A stretch of 64,000 nucleotides of DNA from Macrothele yani. Taxonomy: Eukaryota; Arthropoda; Arachnida; Araneae; Macrothelidae. Below are positions 11,059 through 22,769 of this stretch, piece by piece (position 1 is the stretch's first letter; each line of letters begins with the position of its first letter). The notes under the pieces were generated by a model. That model made no database searches, was not told the origin of the DNA, and worked only from the letters and a program-made list of their open reading frames with translations. The stretch is taken from assembly GCA_039090855.1 (NCBI GenBank), contig CM077011.1, positions 23,127,001 through 23,191,000 of the forward strand, written 5' to 3'. The position numbers and the translations under genes are program-made.

Positions 11059-12052
11059 AGTGGACGTCAAGTAATTTTGCTTCCTATACTTCCAATGGAA
11101 AAACTTGTGTACACATTTCCTTCACAATTATTGCGTTCCCAAGGATGAAAATTTTAACATCGCTTAAAATAACTTCATATTATAAATAGGAATACTTAAT
11201 ATTTTCTAAAAAATAACCATAATTATTTTTAAAAAATCAATAGGTTTTCCTTTGTTGGTGTTGGAACCAGAAAAAAGATGGCGCGACCCGTACTTTGATG
11301 ATGTCATTAGACAAACGAATGTTGGATTGCATAATTACGGTTATGTTTTAGAAAATATTAAGTATTCGAAGTTATAAAATGAAGCTATTTTAATCAATGC
11401 TCAAATTTTCATCGCCGCCCCGGTGGCGCAGTGGTCTAAGTGATGGCCTCTGATCATTCGTCCGTAAGGGGTCCAGGTTTGAATCCCGGGGAGGCATGGA
11501 TGTTGTGTTTGTCTTACGGCACTGGCTCTCTCCCTTCCCTAGAACCAGTGACCCTAAATTAGGGACGGGCGACTGCTTATAGCCCATTGAGTTGCTCACG
11601 GTGGTCGTTAAAACTAATCAAAAAAATTTCATCCTTGGGAAAGCATTAATTGTCCAGAAAAAAGATGTCACGACCTGTACTTTGATGACGTCAGTAGACA
11701 AACAAATGTTGGATTGCATAATTATGCTTATGTTTTAGAAAATATTAAACATTCCAAGTTATAAATTGAATCTATTTTAATCGATGCTCAAATATTCATC
11801 CTTGGGAACGCATTAATTTTCCAGAAAAAAGATGGCGTAACCTGTACTTTGATGACGTCAGTAGACAAACAAATGTTGGATTGCATAATTATGGTTATGT
11901 TTTAGAAAATATTAAGTATTCCAAGTTATAAAATGAAGTTATTTTAAGCGATGTTCAAATTTGCATCCTTGGGAACGCATTAATTGTGAAGAAAATGTGT
12001 ACAGAAGTTTTTCCATTGGAAGTATTGGAAGCAAAATCATTTGACGTCCAAC
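11059..12052. mobile_element. TTAA-flanked TIR element, copy 1, with a SINE inside
   Basis: TTAA lies immediately outside both ends (11055-11058 and 12053-12056). The left end begins AGTGGACGTCAAGTAATTTT; the right end is its diverged inverse, ending TTTGACGTCCAAC. The TIRs extend well over 100 bp (TACTTCCAATGGAAAAACTT and the inverted partner). The right half contains two tandem blocks of about 183 bp (start words CAGAAAAAAGATG and TTGGATTGCATAATTA). No transposase is present, so it is non-autonomous. TTAA duplications are made by piggyBac and Kolobok transposases. Without the nested SINE it is about 780 bp. Confidence 0.85.
11414..11625 (+). mobile_element. SINE B, copy 1
   Basis: tRNA-derived SINE. 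The head GGTGGCGCAGTGGTCTAAG and B box resemble a long-variable-arm (Leu-type) tRNA. The body runs from CATGGATGTTGTGTTTGTC to ACGGTGGTCGTTAAA, with a short A tail. The flanks ATTTTCATC (left) and ATTTCATC (11626-11633) look like a target-site duplication. It is inserted in the TTAA element. Confidence 0.9.
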
Positions 12053-12056
12053 TTAA

Positions 12057-13400
12057 ACAACTGAGATAGCTTTACCAACAAAACATATGCACAAAAAATT
12101 CTCTGCGTCACCATGGTAGTAGGTCACGGGCCCAGAACGTTCCTCTGTGGTTATCGTGAAGACAGATATTTTTTACTACTGTTAATCTGGGCAACCTGTG
12201 AGCGCCCGCTTTTTCACACCTTTAACATTGCATTTATTTGTTTTTTTTTATTTTAATGCCGGCTATCACCTTGTTTTCTCCCATTTCTTGTTACTATATT
12301 TATTTTGTACTTGTATATATTTTGTTCAGGGATTTTTTTACCAACATTTTGTGCAATAAGGACCTTATGAAGACTTCGTTTCTTTCCTTTGCGTCTTTAA
12401 AAAATGCTTAAAAATCATAAAATGACTTTATCTTAAATTTTTTTGTAACAAAGGGACGATAGTTGTAGGTTTATGCTGTAAAAATTGCAATGCGTTATGA
12501 TGTATAGTTTGCCATATATCCGTTTTTAAATGGATCCCATCGCGAAATAGAGAATTTTGTGAAATTTAAAAATTTAATTTCTCGTAAACTAAATCGAAAT
12601 TCAAAAAAAGAGTGACAAGGTGCAAAAATTCAGTCATGGCACTACATGCCTCCAAAGTTTCGTGGTTCTGTTGCTGTTAGTGTGTCCGGAACGCGACCTG
12701 ATAGCACTTTTTTGCTTACCTTAGCTTTGAAATACAATAGCTCTTGAAGTATCGGTAGAATCGAGAAACGGTTTATTTCAGCGTGTTCTCCGAATAATTC
12801 TCTACAAACGATGTAAATTTCATATTTTTGTGTTTAATACGTTTTGCGCTGTGAGCTAGGAAAGCAAGAGTGTCGCGAAAATTCTAAAACAGCGGCAGCA
12901 GTTACTTTTTTTAGAATAGAGAGATTCTCTATAAATACTTTCTCAAATTTGTAAGCCACTGACTATAGTTCAGTGTTTTCTTCGTCTGTGTGCCAATTTT
13001 TACGAATCAGGGAGCGTTTCTTGTATGCTAACTGATGTAACTCAATTTCCACCGTTGCGAGTATTGCGAACATTTCACTTGACGTCCAACTTCAGTTCTA
13101 TATTTTACGCTATTTATGCAAAACCATCTGTGAGAGCAAAAGTACTGGTCCCGTGTCGTGGCTCTGCCTCCTACTTATGAATCTGAGGCGTCCACGCTAT
13201 ATGGCTCCTCACAGACACAAGGAAGTGTTTGTGTTTCTCTGAAACACTCCCCTAACACTATTCGAGCGAACAAACAAAGCCTTCCCCACTTTAATATGAA
13301 ATCTGTGATTCGGGAAGGCGGGTCGAAAACAGCTGAACGGACAAAATAATACTCACACTAAAATATAATGATATCGAGAGGAGATACTTTTGGAAACACA
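12057..13400. other. 1.3-kb stretch without a recognised gene
   Basis: AT-rich, with short chance ORFs only. A lone CACTTGACGTCCAACTTC at about 13077 matches the end of the TTAA elements, so at least a fragment of that family is present. Confidence 0.4.
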
Positions 13401-14180
13401 CAAACATTTATTACGCAATCAATTAGGTTCCTGACGGCGGTGGATTACTCTTCTCTAGCATCAAGTTTCCCTGAGGATCAGACCTGACAAAAAGCGTGAA
13501 ACACGAAAGCTAGGATAACCACTTCTGAAGAAAATCTCTCTCGGCGTTGAAGTTCTAGCTAGAGTCTACCTGCTATTAGGAAGATCTATATCTCTGCGAA
13601 TATTAAGAAATAGTTGTCTAACTATTCTTCTCTGCAATATGTTTCAATCTTAGCCTGTGCTAAGATCGGACTCCCTGTAGAGAAATATCTACTATGCCAG
13701 CAGGAGTCCTGACCGAGACCTGTACCGCTGCAGCTGAGCACTCTATCTCTTCTAAGATAGATGCTCGCTAAACTCAACCAGAGCGTCGGAAATCCGTGGC
13801 TTGAAGCGTTCCTCGGCTCACACAAAAAGGCAAACGTTTCGCGTTTCCTTCTATCGGAGAACTTCTCTCTCCGTTGGACGAACGCAGATTAATTAACAGA
13901 TCCTCTTCGAGGGACCTGCTCGTCTCCCCACCTCCGCGCTACGCATGCGCGAAGACCTCGGTGCTGGCCTTGCCCTAACGCTGACCTATTGATGTGGCTC
14001 GTTTCTTCCGGTCACGTGGGTCACCTTTCGCGCCCTTCGCCGACCACACCCCTGAGCGTTGGCTCGGCGTCCTCGCTAATGGGTTTTCAATCCTACCTTC
14101 CGCGTCTTTGCGGCCGGTCAGATCTTCCATTAGGACGCGAACCCTTTGAGAAAGTAATCCTACCGCCAAAGTACATTCTT
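13401..14180. other. Unrecognised stretch with a GC- and CpG-rich core
   Basis: Sequence from about 13800 to 14160 is clearly richer in GC and CpG than its surroundings (CGCGCTACGCATGCGCGAAG, CGCGCCCTTCGCCGACC). Opposed short ORFs here show no known domain. Near 13475 CTGAGGATCAGACCTGAC with GCGTGAAACACGAAAGC is reminiscent of Penelope-type tails. It could be the terminal region of an unidentified retroelement or an old CpG island. Confidence 0.35.
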
Positions 14181-15744
14181 ATAATAACACAATATACATT
14201 GTTATGTTTATACAAAGGTGGATGATTGTTTTCCAGAATTTTAGACGTCTGGACGACACTGACAATGTACAGCGAAAGTCGCGGTCTCATTGAAGATGCT
14301 ATCAGTTCGTCGAAAAAGGCCTCTCCCTTTCTAAGGCGTGAGAAACTAAAGTCCTTTGTTTGAAGCTCTCGACATCTGAAAAATCAGAAATGTTCGCGAA
14401 CTTTATATCGCCTTTTTGAGCTTGTAATTTCTTTTTCTTCACGAAAAAGTAATATAATGTTCAGGACTATTATAAATTTACATAATTAATATGTCAATTC
14501 TTACACCATCTTTATCTCTTTTTTATAGAACATATATGACGATCCCGCATTTAAGTTGTTCGTTCATTATAGCCTTGAGTGGGTCGTTCTTTAGGAAGTT
14601 TTAAGACTCAGCAACTTCTTTTGAAAAAGCTGGTTAAACATTCCATTAATTTAGCACTGAAAACGAAAAATAATTTCAGCAGAAACGCAAACATCAGCAC
14701 ACATACACCTACTTCAGGAACCTACTCAAACAAGTGTTAGTATTCGACACAAATTTCAAAATATCTTTCCTTTAGCCCATCGTTGACATACGAAGTTCAC
14801 CAGCTTTGTATAAGGAATCTCAAACCTCATGTGAATCGTACTATGAAATGTTAAAGCAAAATTATTTTGAAGGCATAGAAGCGCGTTATTTCCTAATGCG
14901 TAAAATCAAATATAGACTCAGATACAGAGAAAAGGCTGTTTCCTCTGAGGGAAAAGACTGAGAAAGGCAAACAAAACAAATTCTTCCCGCTGAGGCCAGC
15001 AAATTTAAGACGACAGAGAAAGCCGTTGCCATAAATAACCAAAATAAAGCATTTAGCACCCGAAGGCTAAAGAGGAGGAGTTTTTAGCTTGTTTGTGAAA
15101 CCAAGCTACTACTAAACACCAAAAATCCAGTTACGATAATGAAATGAAAAAACATTCTCAAGAAAAATGTTTGAAGCAAGTGGAACTTCCCTTGTTATTG
15201 TCGAAGAGAAATGTGCTCTGATAAGGTAAAAAGATTAGTTAAAACATTATCTCAAAGACGCTCCGGAACAAATCACATTAAAACGAGATATAATGAAATT
15301 TGGGAGCAAGAATAATAAAATATTCTGCTTTGTAAACGCTGCTTACTTTGACTTGACATAGAAGCTAATGATAAGTTTGAAACAATGAAAACAAAACAAG
15401 GTGTGCATGTAAGGTAAATACTAAAGGACATTATGTTGCTGCTTTTATAAATAAACGAGATATGGATAAATATAAAATATTATGATATTGCGAAAGTGTT
15501 CGTTGAACTCGTAAAGGAAGAAGTGTGCAGAAAAGTAATTTAGCGGAGATGGAAGAAATATAGTTTTTAGACAAGGAATATTAATCAATTTTATCTTATC
15601 TAACGTGTTGTTTTTAACGGACAGTGTTCTCGATAAGGTGATCTTAGTAAAACATCCTTATAAAGTATTTGGAGTTTTAAAATTGTCTCATTAAACGCAG
15701 CTTTTGTGTTAAGATTTTACACTCTTTGCCATAAAGAAACAAAG
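14181..15744. other. 1.5-kb stretch with nothing recognised
   Basis: AT-rich DNA, no ORF of note, no recognised repeat. Confidence 0.4.
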
Positions 15745-16986
15745 CACTTAGAAGAAATCATCCAATCGAGATGAAAAATGCACATTATGAGAAAGGAAAT
15801 GATTGCAATTCCAGACCAGTTGGACTGTTTATTCGGATGAAATAGCTACACGAGTGGAACAAGTCAGTACGTTGTAGTACCACCTTTGGCTTGGATACAA
15901 GAGTTTACCCGGAGTGACATAGACGCCTACAATTCACGGATACTGTCGTGAAGTATAGCATGCCCGATGATGTCCAAATTGTGGTACAGTTCCACCGACA
16001 TTCCAGGATGGGCCTATGTGGTGTCACATAATTACCCAAATATGTTCGATCTGTGAGAGGTCGGGCAATCGGGCTGGCCATGGAAGGGAGTCGACATTAC
16101 AAAGGCCGTATGTAGTCGGGCATTATCCTGTTGAAAAACTTGCTAGGTTCTGCTGCGACAGGAACGGCAACACAACACATCATAGAATGCCGTCGACGCA
16201 CATAACCTTGAGCTGTGAGGGTGGTACGGAGGACTACGAAGGGTGACCGACTATCGTAGGAACTGACTCCCCAGACAGTCACTCAAGGTGTACGAGCCGT
16301 GTGCTGTCCCACGGTTAAAATAGGACCCGTGCGCTGACCGGCTCGTCTCAAGACACGTATGTGATGATCATCCGCTCCAATTGCAAAGCGTAACTCATCA
16401 CTGAAGGCAACACGACGACACTGGATACTATCCCACGTTGATCGCTACCGATCCCACTGCAACCGGTGCCTGCTGTGCTCGCTGGTCAGTGATGAGCTAC
16501 GGAGCGGCTTCTTCAAAGTAGTCCCTGTGTCTCAAGTCGACTGACAACGGTCCGGATGGCCACTTCCGTACTTGTATACGACGCAACATGACTACGGATG
16601 TTGAGAGTGACGCATTTAGTTCTGTTCACTCCGCTCTCACAATTGCTTGTACCTTGCCTCTATGTCGTTGCCCTCACCCATCCATTTCTAGTGTGCCGCA
16701 AGGTTGCGCCCTCCTCGACCTGTTGATATCGACATCGTCTGTTTGCCGCGTGACTCCGACCTAAATGCCTGACGATACGACGACTATACCCCAGCCGGTT
16801 TCTCTCAACTCATTTACATGTCCTCTCTCAAACTCACTCAACTTCTCATATTGTGCACGGATCCGACGTCAAGGCATCCTCGCAGCCGTAAAATACACTG
16901 CCACAGTTGTTCATGTGTGTAAGCTTTGCTCTTGATATACGCTCCTCGATTAGCAGTTCCCATGCGCTGAGGCTGCCCATCATAAG
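15745..16986 (-). mobile_element. Tc1-family transposon remnant (same lineage as 51893-53285)
   Basis: Both the 3' region (CAAAGGTGGTACTACAACGT on the minus strand) and the 5' region (CAGCGCATGGGAACTGC, then ATCGAGGAGCGTATATCAAG) align by eye with the copy at 51.9-53.3 kb. End coordinates come from that comparison and are approximate. I found no clear TIR pair. Confidence 0.7.
15850..16877 (-). pseudogene. Tc1-family transposase pseudogene
   Basis: On the minus strand, AFSDELRFAIGADDHH holds the first catalytic aspartate. TVWGVSSYDSRSPFVVLRTT with LTAQGYV is the conserved core block of this transposase superfamily. The start is taken at 16877 because the paralogue at 52010 begins with the same codons (GAGGATGC then TTGACGTCGG or TTCGACGTCGG). 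Several stops and frame changes break it; the helix-turn-helix and the final DNA block survive only in fragments. Confidence 0.75.
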
Positions 16987-16988
16987 TA

Positions 16989-17761
16989 GAGCAGTAATTC
17001 TTTCGCGAATTTTAGGGGGTTTTCTGTAATTTCGCGGATATCAAATATATCCGCGAATTTCATATTTTTTACCTATTTTTGTCTAATTTCTATTGTAATT
17101 TTTTGATTCCTGTATTTTTCCATGTAGGGTGTTTGATCCAGATCAATTTAAGACCTTGGAGCTTTTAGACGACGAAGAAGATTTGTTTGATTTCAGCCAC
17201 ATTCCTATGTTCGAAGATAAGGACCTACTAAAACTGTGAATTTCGTTCATGTAAAGCGAGTGTAAAATAATTTGGTGTCAGCGAAGGTTTGCTAGATTTC
17301 TGGAATACGACAAAAGGTCGTTTTCCTAAGCTATACAAGGTCACCATCCGTTGAGTACCTACAAACATTGTCGATACTGAATGATCATTTTCTAAATTTA
17401 AAAACGTTTTACAGAACAACAAACACTGCATCAAAGAAGAAAATCTGTGTATGTACAATATAATGTATTAAAATGCCGTCCATTTGAATGTAAATCTTGA
17501 TCTCGTGTAACGGCGTTGATAACATTGCGAGAATTCAAATGGTTTATAAATGTAAGTGTCCATTTTAAAAACTTATGAAGTTATTATGCTTATTTAGTTA
17601 CGTACTAGTCATTTGTATTACTGCTTCGTAACTTGGTAGACGGTGTTTTTTGGACATGTTAGTGTATATCATTGGCCGCCAACTTTTCGCGAATTATTAT
17701 AATTTCGACCGAGACCTCCCCGCGAATTTTGCCTTTTTTTCCAGCGATAAAATTACTGCCC
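16989..17761. mobile_element. TA-flanked TIR element with an exon-like insert
   Basis: The left end GAGCAGTAATTCTTTCGCGA and the reverse complement of the right end GGGCAGTAATTTTATCGC match as inverted repeats, and TA flanks both sides (16987-16988 and 17762-17763). TTTCGCGAATTTT and TTTCGCGG words recur just inside both ends. The 773-bp interior has no transposase domain I can recognise, only the short exon-like ORF at 17128-17239. The left end abuts the Tc1 remnant directly. Confidence 0.75.
17128..17239 (+). CDS. Exon-like 3'-terminal ORF inside the TIR element
   Basis: A pyrimidine-rich tract (TTCCTGTATTTTTCCATGTAG) gives a credible splice acceptor ending at 17127. The next 37 codons are open up to TGA at 17237-17239. 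The product starts VFDPDQFKTLELLDDEEDLF and ends DFSHIPMFEDKDLLKL: very acidic, with an evenly composed codon pattern. I do not recognise the family. It may be the last exon of the element's own transposase, or a host exon carried by a non-autonomous transposon. No upstream exon is visible within the element. Confidence 0.4.
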
Positions 17762-17999
17762 TATTTATAAGTTTTTAAGTCATTGGTCCTTATTTTCTGA
17801 TAATTTGTATATTCGGCCCTGTGGTAAGTGCATCTGAAGTTTGATTAGGATCGATCGACTGTCTCGGGGTGCTTCTTTTTCTTCTTCTTCTCCTTTTTTT
17901 TTTTTTTTTGTCAAAGAGTGCACTTGGGAAGCAGTGAAGAAAATTTAAAGAAAATTCATTCAGGACCAGTGCTTCCAGTGATTCAAAATTCAACTACCA
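17762..17999. other. Intergenic, with a polypyrimidine tract
   Basis: A CTTCTTCTTCT then poly-T run lies at about 17871-17908. Nothing else was recognised. Confidence 0.5.
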
Positions 18000-18560
18000 G
18001 AACCCTGATTTTAGATCATTCAGTTAATGTAACTTTATTTAGAACAATTTTATAAAATTTCTGTCGCGATCACTCCCTAGAAATTCGGCTATGACTATTC
18101 TATTTATGAATACTTCTTCAAAACTACAGGTAAAAATCTTTCATTTAGAAACAGTTCGTTAAATTTGGGAACATTTAGACCAAATTAAGTGCGAGTGTTC
18201 CATTTAGGATAATTCTAAAGCCAAGTTACGCACCATTGGGATTGCTTCTTAACTCAGCTACTTCCAATCCATTTAGGATCATTTCAAAGTCAAGTTAAGG
18301 ACCATTGGGATTGCTTCTAAATTCTGCTACTTCCATTTCATTTTGGAAAAATCTGTAAAAATTTAGTTTCTGGCACTCCATTTGGAACCAGTCGAATTAA
18401 TTCGATTGTGACTACTCCTTTTAGGATTTTTCAGCAGAGACTGACTCACGATCACTCTGCAGAAATTTGGTTCCGATGTCTCAATTTAGAATAATTTCCT
18501 GGAAAATTAGTCTAAATTGAGACAGCTGACACAAACTTAGTATTTCAAGTCCACTGCCTT
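18000..18560. repeat. Degenerate tandem repeat, about 70-bp period
   Basis: The word CCATTTAGGATNATT with an AAGTTA or ACTACT context recurs irregularly. The clearest pair (about 18200-18268 and 18269-18338) shares CCATTTAGGAT, CACCATTGGGATTGCTTCT and GCTACTTCCA with a 69-bp period. The outer units are strongly diverged. Confidence 0.55.
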
Positions 18561-18777
18561 AAAATGCCATTTTATGTAGTGTTCTTTTCTTCTAATAATC
18601 ATTATCGTCTTAAAGAAATCCGTTCACAGAAAATTTATGATTTTTCTCTATTATTTTTACTTTTTGCTGTTTAGTTTCCATTATGAACTTCGTTTTCATA
18701 ATGGAAACATATGAAATTCTTCGGAAATTACCTTTCGAATAATAAAAGCTAAAAGCCCGAGGTTCCGCAAAAAATTA

Positions 18778-19243
18778 AAACAAGTTAGTAAAATCATACA
18801 ATGCATTGATTATAATATGCTGTCCAACATACCAGAAATCATTACTCAAGTTATGAAGATAATGGCTGTGGAATAAATCTCGCTCCTGTGCCCTGGCCTT
18901 TGACCCCATTTCGATGATGTTCAACAGAACCGGTTCAGTATACCTCCTGAACAACATACTAAAGTCTTGTCGCAAACGAAGCATTTTTACGTAAGTTATG
19001 ACGCATAAGGGCGATGGAATGGATCACGCTCCTATGTCCTGACCTATGACCCCATTTTACCCATTTTCAATAGGGTTCGTTCACAGGCTGTCCCCTACCA
19101 CATACAAACATTTCATCGAAATCAAACCATTTTTACGCGAGTTATCGGGCGGAAAAACAGACGAACAGACGGACGGACACGCAGACAGACGGACAAAGCT
19201 GGATCATATACGCTTCTTCAACCTACGGTTGGAAAGATTAAAA
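18778..19243 (+). repeat. Composite repeat S, short copy
   Basis: It starts ACAAGTTAGTAAAATCAT and has two monomers carrying TGACC, CCCCATTT and CATTTCATCGAAATC. It ends with a GACGGACGGACAC stretch followed by CGCTTCTTCAACCTACGGTT. The same start and end bound the long copies at 32230 and 41695, which have more monomers and a central unique part. No protein-coding capacity. Confidence 0.85.
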
Positions 19244-21350
19244 ACAATGAAGAAGTGTATAAAATCGTCTCATCCGCGACCCATTTCAAATATGTGGTTA
19301 ATAAGGTTCCTGCTTATTCGGAATAAATATAGCCTGTTCATTCGTTAATACATATCTCCAGAAACAAATGCAGGTTTGTGAAGACGACGTACATTTTTTT
19401 CAGCAATGTTACAACTTAAAAAATGAGGAATTGAAGTTATATATCTTTATAGGAATTATTATGTCAGGAGGATAGAAGTGTTACAATGTAATACGTATTA
19501 GTACTTACATTCAGAACCAGTACTTATTAATGATCTTCCGTTTATGTCTTTCCAATCACACATAACACAGGTGTGTGAAGGAAAATTTATCTGAAAAATG
19601 TTATTTTTTTCTTACATTTTTAAGCGCTAATTTCAAGATAAAATAGTAAATACATTACATTACATGCCATTTACCCACAACATGAAAATTTAATTTCGCT
19701 ATTTATTAAGTCTGTTCTTACGTATAAAACTTGCTTTAATTTTATCTCCTTTGTTTACTCTTTTTTAGTATCATTTGACAAATCTGCTCTAAAACAATTA
19801 TGTTTGCAACAAAAAGAAGACACAGCGTTGGTACAAGCTTGTTTGTACAGCAAAAGGTATACTAGTTTAAGCAAAGAAACTTATGATAATGAAGCCTTAG
19901 TTCCCACGAAGCTGAACTATAAAGATTACGGATATGTGATGATCCTAACGTACTATCCATGCTCTTTGGACAGCAAGTTAGATACATAAAGTACCCATAC
20001 TCTTTGAGCGAGTGGGACAGCCGATCGAAAGGCCAACACTGGATCTAAGAACAATGGCCAAGCAGAACCGGAAAATAAAAATGTTATCAGCGAAAGTTTG
20101 TTTGATCCCTAAAGAGGCCTCCTAGCTCCTTTTTATATCATACCTTCACTTACGTAGCAGTTTGTGAAAGTTTTGCCAAAAGAGGGAGAGTGTTTTAGGC
20201 ATCTGTGTTAAAAGTTTCCAGAATGTTTAGATGCTAAATGAAAACATAGCCTTTTGTCGGACTTGGGGTGCAAAAACTCCTAAAAGACAACAAGTGAGAA
20301 AAAAATTGGAAACTGCTGGAAAAGGGGCTTGAAATGTTTTTTAGGAAATTGTAAATAATTTCTTTGAGAACTACAAAGATCCCAACTACAAGCAACTGAT
20401 AGAAAATATCCTACAAAAATTCAAAATAGGTTGTTCAGTGTTCTTGACGGTGCACTTCCTGAACGCTCACATGAACTACTTTGCTGAAAAACTTTGAGCC
20501 GTTAATAGCAAACAAGGAGAAATAGTCCATGCAATAAAAAGTAAATACATATATGTATATGAATAATGCACATAATACAACTGAAAGACATAAATGTGAT
20601 GGGGCGACGATAGCAGGGAAGACCGAACTGAATGTTAACATGTTGGCAAAGTACTGTTGGATGCTGAGCCGAGAAGAGCCGGATTCTGTGCATGGATGGA
20701 AATGTACCAAACGAAGCTTTGAAAGCTAATTAAAAAATATATATATATATATGGACTTGTAAATGTAAATAAAATTTTAGAAAGTTTCTTTGTAACATTT
20801 TTATACGTAACAATATTTTTTTAACTTTTTTGTATAAAATAAACTTTTCATTAGAACACATGCTTTCCCATATCTTCACATCCATTTTGTGACAAATCCT
20901 TGTTACAAGAAAAATTCTGGTCCTTTCTGAAATCAGCACACCAAATACCTTTACAATTAGCCACAAACTTGCAGACAATTTTCAGTTACTCACATTTTGC
21001 AGGGCAATATGATTATTATTAGCTTTCTATCATATATTTATTTTCAGTGGATACTGTACCTCAGTAATGGCGCAGAATCATTCATTTTCCACGTTACTGA
21101 ATCTTGTCATGGTACCACGAATCTTGTTTTCACACACACACACACATTCGCAACAATTGTTCATCATTATCTGAAGGTTAACTTACTTTCAATCGCAAAC
21201 GTACCTGACCCTTATTCCACTATTAAAAGATCTTGAGTTTTTCTTAACCCTCATTATTGAAGAACGATTTATTTCTTCACAAAAGCAACTTATTCCTCTA
21301 TTACCGAATGTAACTTTGAAGCAACATACCAGTTTTATATTTTATTCTCA
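19244..21350. other. 2.1-kb stretch with nothing recognised
   Basis: AT-rich, short ORFs only. Microsatellites: (TA)n at about 20736-20751 and (AC)n at about 21131-21147. Confidence 0.45.
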
Positions 21351-21609
21351 AAATAGTATAACTATATACTAAAAATCCGAAAATTTCTTGGCGTAGAATA
21401 AATAATCAAAATTTCCGAGCTTTCGTGCATCAACCAGATGGCTTTCTCAAGGAAGGTAGACAGCTAACTGCAAACTGGATAATAGAACGTTTCAACACTT
21501 TAAACGCGGTGACTTGACTAGACAATAAATGATTAGGAGCAAACGTGGTATTTCGAAGAAACGAGGTCACGTTGGTTAGGCACGCGGTACAATGGTAGAG
21601 AACTCAGCA

Positions 21610-21990
21610 TTATTTGAAGAACTGATTCCAAATACGTGGCAACTCCAGAGAAACGCTATCATTGCAAGCCTCGCAGCTGGTCAAGATTTCCAAGGTTTCG
21701 CGAATGGCGGTAGATTTGGGTGTGGAGTATGAAGCTAATTTCTTTACATCGCTCCATATAGGATCGGCGAACTTGAACTTGACTTCTCTTGATAGGGCAG
21801 TGGCTATTTTACCGTCTCTTGTATCTCTTTTATGTTCGCTGATTCTAATTCCAAACGAACGTTTGGTCAGTCCGTTGTAGTATCGCCTGGAGCCGTCCGG
21901 ATATTTTAGTGGGATGGCATAAATACCTGCTTCATTGAGAACAGTGGGCTTGTCAATATTTCTCTTAAGCATCGTGTATAAAGATGCCGG
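21610..21990 (-). pseudogene. Penelope-like GIY-YIG endonuclease domain
   Basis: The domain opens with GIYAIPLKYPDGSRRYYNGL, where YNG stands for the usual YIG, followed by TKRSFGIRISEHKRD with the conserved R and E/H positions. The C-terminal block STAIRETLEILTSCEACNDS is shared with the two other Penelope copies (24256-24606 and 62650-62932). The domain nicks DNA for target-primed reverse transcription. The last codons and stop lie inside the left terminal repeat. The reading frame upstream is cut by the SINE at 21991-22215. Confidence 0.85.
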
Positions 21991-22215
21991 GCCGGCCCGG
22001 TGGCGCAGTGGTCTGAGGCGCTGCCCTCTGATCATTCGTCCGTAAGGGGTCCGGGTTCGAATCCCGGTCAGGCATGGATGTTGTGTTTGTCTTACGGCAC
22101 TGGCTCTATCCCTTCCCTGGAACCAGTGACCCTAAATTAGGGACGGGCGACTGCTTATAGCCCATTGAGTTGCTCACGGTGGTCGTTAAACCTCCACTGA
22201 AAAAAAAATAAATAA
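21991..22215 (+). mobile_element. SINE B, copy 2, inside the Penelope-like element
   Basis: The head CCCGGTGGCGCAGTGGTCTG and body match the family; the tail is A-rich with AATAAATAAATA. The 13-bp target duplication ATAAAGATGCCGG flanks it exactly (21978-21990 and 22216-22228). It splits Penelope coding sequence, so it is the younger insertion. Confidence 0.95.
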
Positions 22216-22361
22216 ATAAAGATGCCGGAGGACTTATGCCGACACCGAAGTTTATCCTTCTGAGTATGAAGGATGAACTTCAATTCTTCAAATAATGCTG
22301 AGATTTCTACCATAGTACCGCGTGCCCAACCAACGTGACCTCGTTTCTTCGAAATATCCAC
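22216..22361 (-). pseudogene. Penelope-like N-terminal ORF fragment in the right arm
   Basis: Read on the minus strand from 22361: MDISKKRGHVGWARGTMVEI then SALFEELKFILHTQKDKL and CRHKSSGIF, running into the SINE. It lies mostly in the right terminal repeat and would join the GIY-YIG ORF if the SINE were absent. I know no domain for this part. Confidence 0.5.
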
Positions 22362-22557
22362 GTTTGCTCATAATCATTCATTGTCTAGTCAAGTTACCGC
22401 GTTTAAAGTGTTGAAACGTTCTATTATCCTGTTTGCAGTTAGCTGTCTACCTTCCTTGAGAAAGCCATCTGGTTGATGTGCGAAAGCTGGGAAATTTTGA
22501 TTATTTATTCTACGCCAAGAAATTTTCGGATTTTTAGTATATAGTTATACTATTTTG

Positions 22558-22769
22558 AGTTTAATTTGATGTACAGTTCCTACCTTTTTGAATTTATATT
22601 TTATTTTAGTTTTTGGTTGATGTTAACAATTTATTTACATTTTGTGTGTTTATTTGATCATATAAATTAATCTGTACATAAAAAAAATATTTATTGCACT
22701 TTAATTATTTTATTTTTATTTTTATTTATTTATTTATTTTGTTACATTTTATGTGCTTATTAAATCATT
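22558..22769. other. AT-rich spacer with a TTTA microsatellite
   Basis: TTTATTTTTATTTATTTATT runs lie at about 22700-22740. No gene. Confidence 0.6.

Larger units (their letters stand above)
21351..22557 (-). mobile_element. Penelope-like element with inverted terminal repeats, internally deleted
   Basis: The left arm 21351-21627 and right arm 22280-22557 are inverted copies of roughly 95 percent identity by eye (for example CAACCAGATGGCTTTCTCAA, GGAAGGTAGACAGC, GAAGAAACGAGGTCACGTTG). Between them, minus strand, are a short N-terminal ORF piece, then a GIY-YIG domain. The reverse transcriptase is missing. Inverted terminal repeats are one known arrangement in Penelope-like elements. A SINE sits inside with a clean target duplication. 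Confidence 0.85.
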
